A stretch of DNA of 6,296 nucleotides. Origin: Candidatus Sulfotelmatobacter sp. GTDB taxonomy: Bacteria; Acidobacteriota; Terriglobia; Terriglobales; Acidobacteriaceae. The stretch is taken from positions 1 through 6,296 of the forward strand of contig JASHRB010000642.1 in the NCBI GenBank assembly GCA_030037575.1. The letters are read 5' to 3'. A model generated the notes under the pieces. The model was given only the letters and a program-made list of their open reading frames with translations, was not told the DNA's origin and searched no databases. Position 1 is the stretch's first letter; each line of letters starts with the position of its first letter. A program made the position numbers and the translations under genes. Below are positions 5,549 to 6,296 of the stretch, piece by piece.

Positions 5549-6296
5549 CCGGCCTTCCTTTGCCCATCCGCCTTTGTCGGGACGACTCCAACTTTCTCCT
5601 GTTGCCGGAGCGCATCTTCCAGTTCGGCGGTTGTCCACTCGGTCGACCAATATTTGGCAACCGTCCCCTCGGGCGAAATGAGAGCAATGACCATGGAGTG
5701 CGAAATCTGGTTGTCTTCTTCAAAATACTCAAGGCCGAACGCATCGGCGATCTTTCGCAGATCGCCAGGATTTGTCGATGCAAAGTCCCAATGCGAGAAT
5801 CCGGCCGGATTGTCGTCGAGATAAGCGAGGCCGTACTTACGCAGCACAGGAGGCGTGTCGTACTTCGGATCGAAGCTGATCGTGACGAAATGCGTTTTCG
5901 CCAGATCAGTTGGCGTTTTCGCAAGATCGCCCTGAATCTTTGCAAATTGACTACTCAAACGTGGACAGAACGTAGGAACCGGGCAGCGCGTGTAGATGAA
6001 CGTAATCAGCACCGCCTTTCCCTTGAAGTCGCTCAGGTGGAAAGATTTTCCGTCTTGATTGACTAGTGCTAGGTCGGGAACGTGATCGCCGATATCCAGG
6101 CGATGCACGATGCCTGGCTTTGCCGTCTTACGCCCACTCTCATCGGTGATTCGCAAGTTCTCTAACCAGTACTCGTTTCCATTGTTGGCCGTGATCACCT
6201 CGGCAGTAATGGCATCTCCGGGTTCTACCTGACGGAATCCATTCTGATCTTTGACCGGATACGACATCGTCATCGCCGGCATGAAGCCCGGAATGT
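5545..6296 (-). CDS. SCO1/SenC-family copper/thiol protein with N-terminal CusF-like domain (5' end outside window)
   Basis: The frame enters from the right edge as IPGFMPAMTMSYPVKD, so the start is not visible; the ATG at 6282 is internal. That opening and PGDAITAEVITANNGNEYWL match a CusF/copper-binding OB-fold domain whose PAMTM methionines bind Cu(I). From about 6090 a thioredoxin-fold SCO domain follows: VPDLALVNQDGKSFHLSDFK, GKAVLITFIYTRCPVPTFCP, TISFDPKYDTPPVLRKYG, and ISHSMVI with the conserved ligand His at 5700-5698. SCO proteins deliver copper to, or reduce thiols of, the CuA site of cytochrome c oxidase and related enzymes, anchored at the outer face of the inner membrane. The cysteine pair is spaced CxxxxxC (5985-5983 and 5967-5965) rather than the canonical CxxxC. 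The stop overlaps the next start as ATGA. It is the most upstream visible gene of the operon; the promoter must lie beyond the window. Confidence 0.92.
   Translation of the reverse strand, partial: IPGFMPAMTMSYPVKDQNGFRQVEPGDAITAEVITANNGNEYWLENLRITDESGRKTAKPGIVHRLDIGDHVPDLALVNQDGKSFHLSDFKGKAVLITFIYTRCPVPTFCPRLSSQFAKIQGDLAKTPTDLAKTHFVTISFDPKYDTPPVLRKYGLAYLDDNPAGFSHWDFASTNPGDLRKIADAFGLEYFEEDNQISHSMVIALISPEGTVAKYWSTEWTTAELEDALRQQEKVGVVPTKADGQRKAG

Noticed and set aside
1..6296. CRISPR array, tRNA, rRNA, toxin-antitoxin or phage-defence genes
   Set aside because: I looked for regular spaced repeats, tRNA-like cloverleafs and known defence motifs and saw none. The only RT is a truncated group II intron protein with maturase domain X, not a retron or defence RT.

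Overview
The window looks like accessory chromosome from an environmental, GC-rich bacterium. Acidobacteriota is my best guess, from a CcmH-like protein with a PCCW motif, a CusF-SCO fusion, a TAT-exported SOD and a secreted S9-type hydrolase remnant. This is inference from family resemblance; no rRNA or marker gene is present. The left 3.9 kb is a scrap yard of mobile elements and broken genes. The right 2.4 kb is a compact, intact minus-strand operon.

Left part (1-1655). An IS1634-family (IS4 superfamily) transposase gene runs off the left edge on the minus strand. Its upstream end abuts a group II intron on the plus strand that has lost its 5' half. What remains is the C-terminal part of the intron-encoded reverse transcriptase/maturase (YADD onward plus maturase domain X), two small hairpins, a well-formed domain V, and domain VI with a bulged branch-point A. 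The likely 3' splice site is near 1574/1575.

Middle (1652-3945). An intact GlxA-type AraC regulator (minus) faces a divergent membrane-anchored DJ-1/PfpI protein (plus) that is cut off half way through its domain. The cut lies next to a remnant of an IS1380-like transposase (minus, about 3238-3484) carrying a perfect 14-bp hairpin. Beyond it is a signal-peptide-bearing S9/prolyl-oligopeptidase-like hydrolase pseudogene (minus) with an in-frame stop, a one-base insertion in an A run, and loss of the whole C-terminal half.

Right part (3946-6296). The minus-strand genes run, in transcription order: a SCO-family copper/thiol protein with an N-terminal CusF-like domain (start beyond the window), a small monohaem cytochrome c, a CcmH-like protein, and a TAT-exported Mn-type superoxide dismutase. 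SCO and cytochrome c overlap by ATGA, and cytochrome c and CcmH are 7 bp apart. This suggests one envelope module for copper delivery, cytochrome c maturation or electron transfer, and oxidative defence. The pseudogene starts 32 bp after the SOD and may once have been the last gene. The most interesting points are the altered cysteine motifs in both SCO (CxxxxxC) and CcmH (adjacent CC), the preserved 3' catalytic end of a dead intron, and the reconstructable pseudogene.
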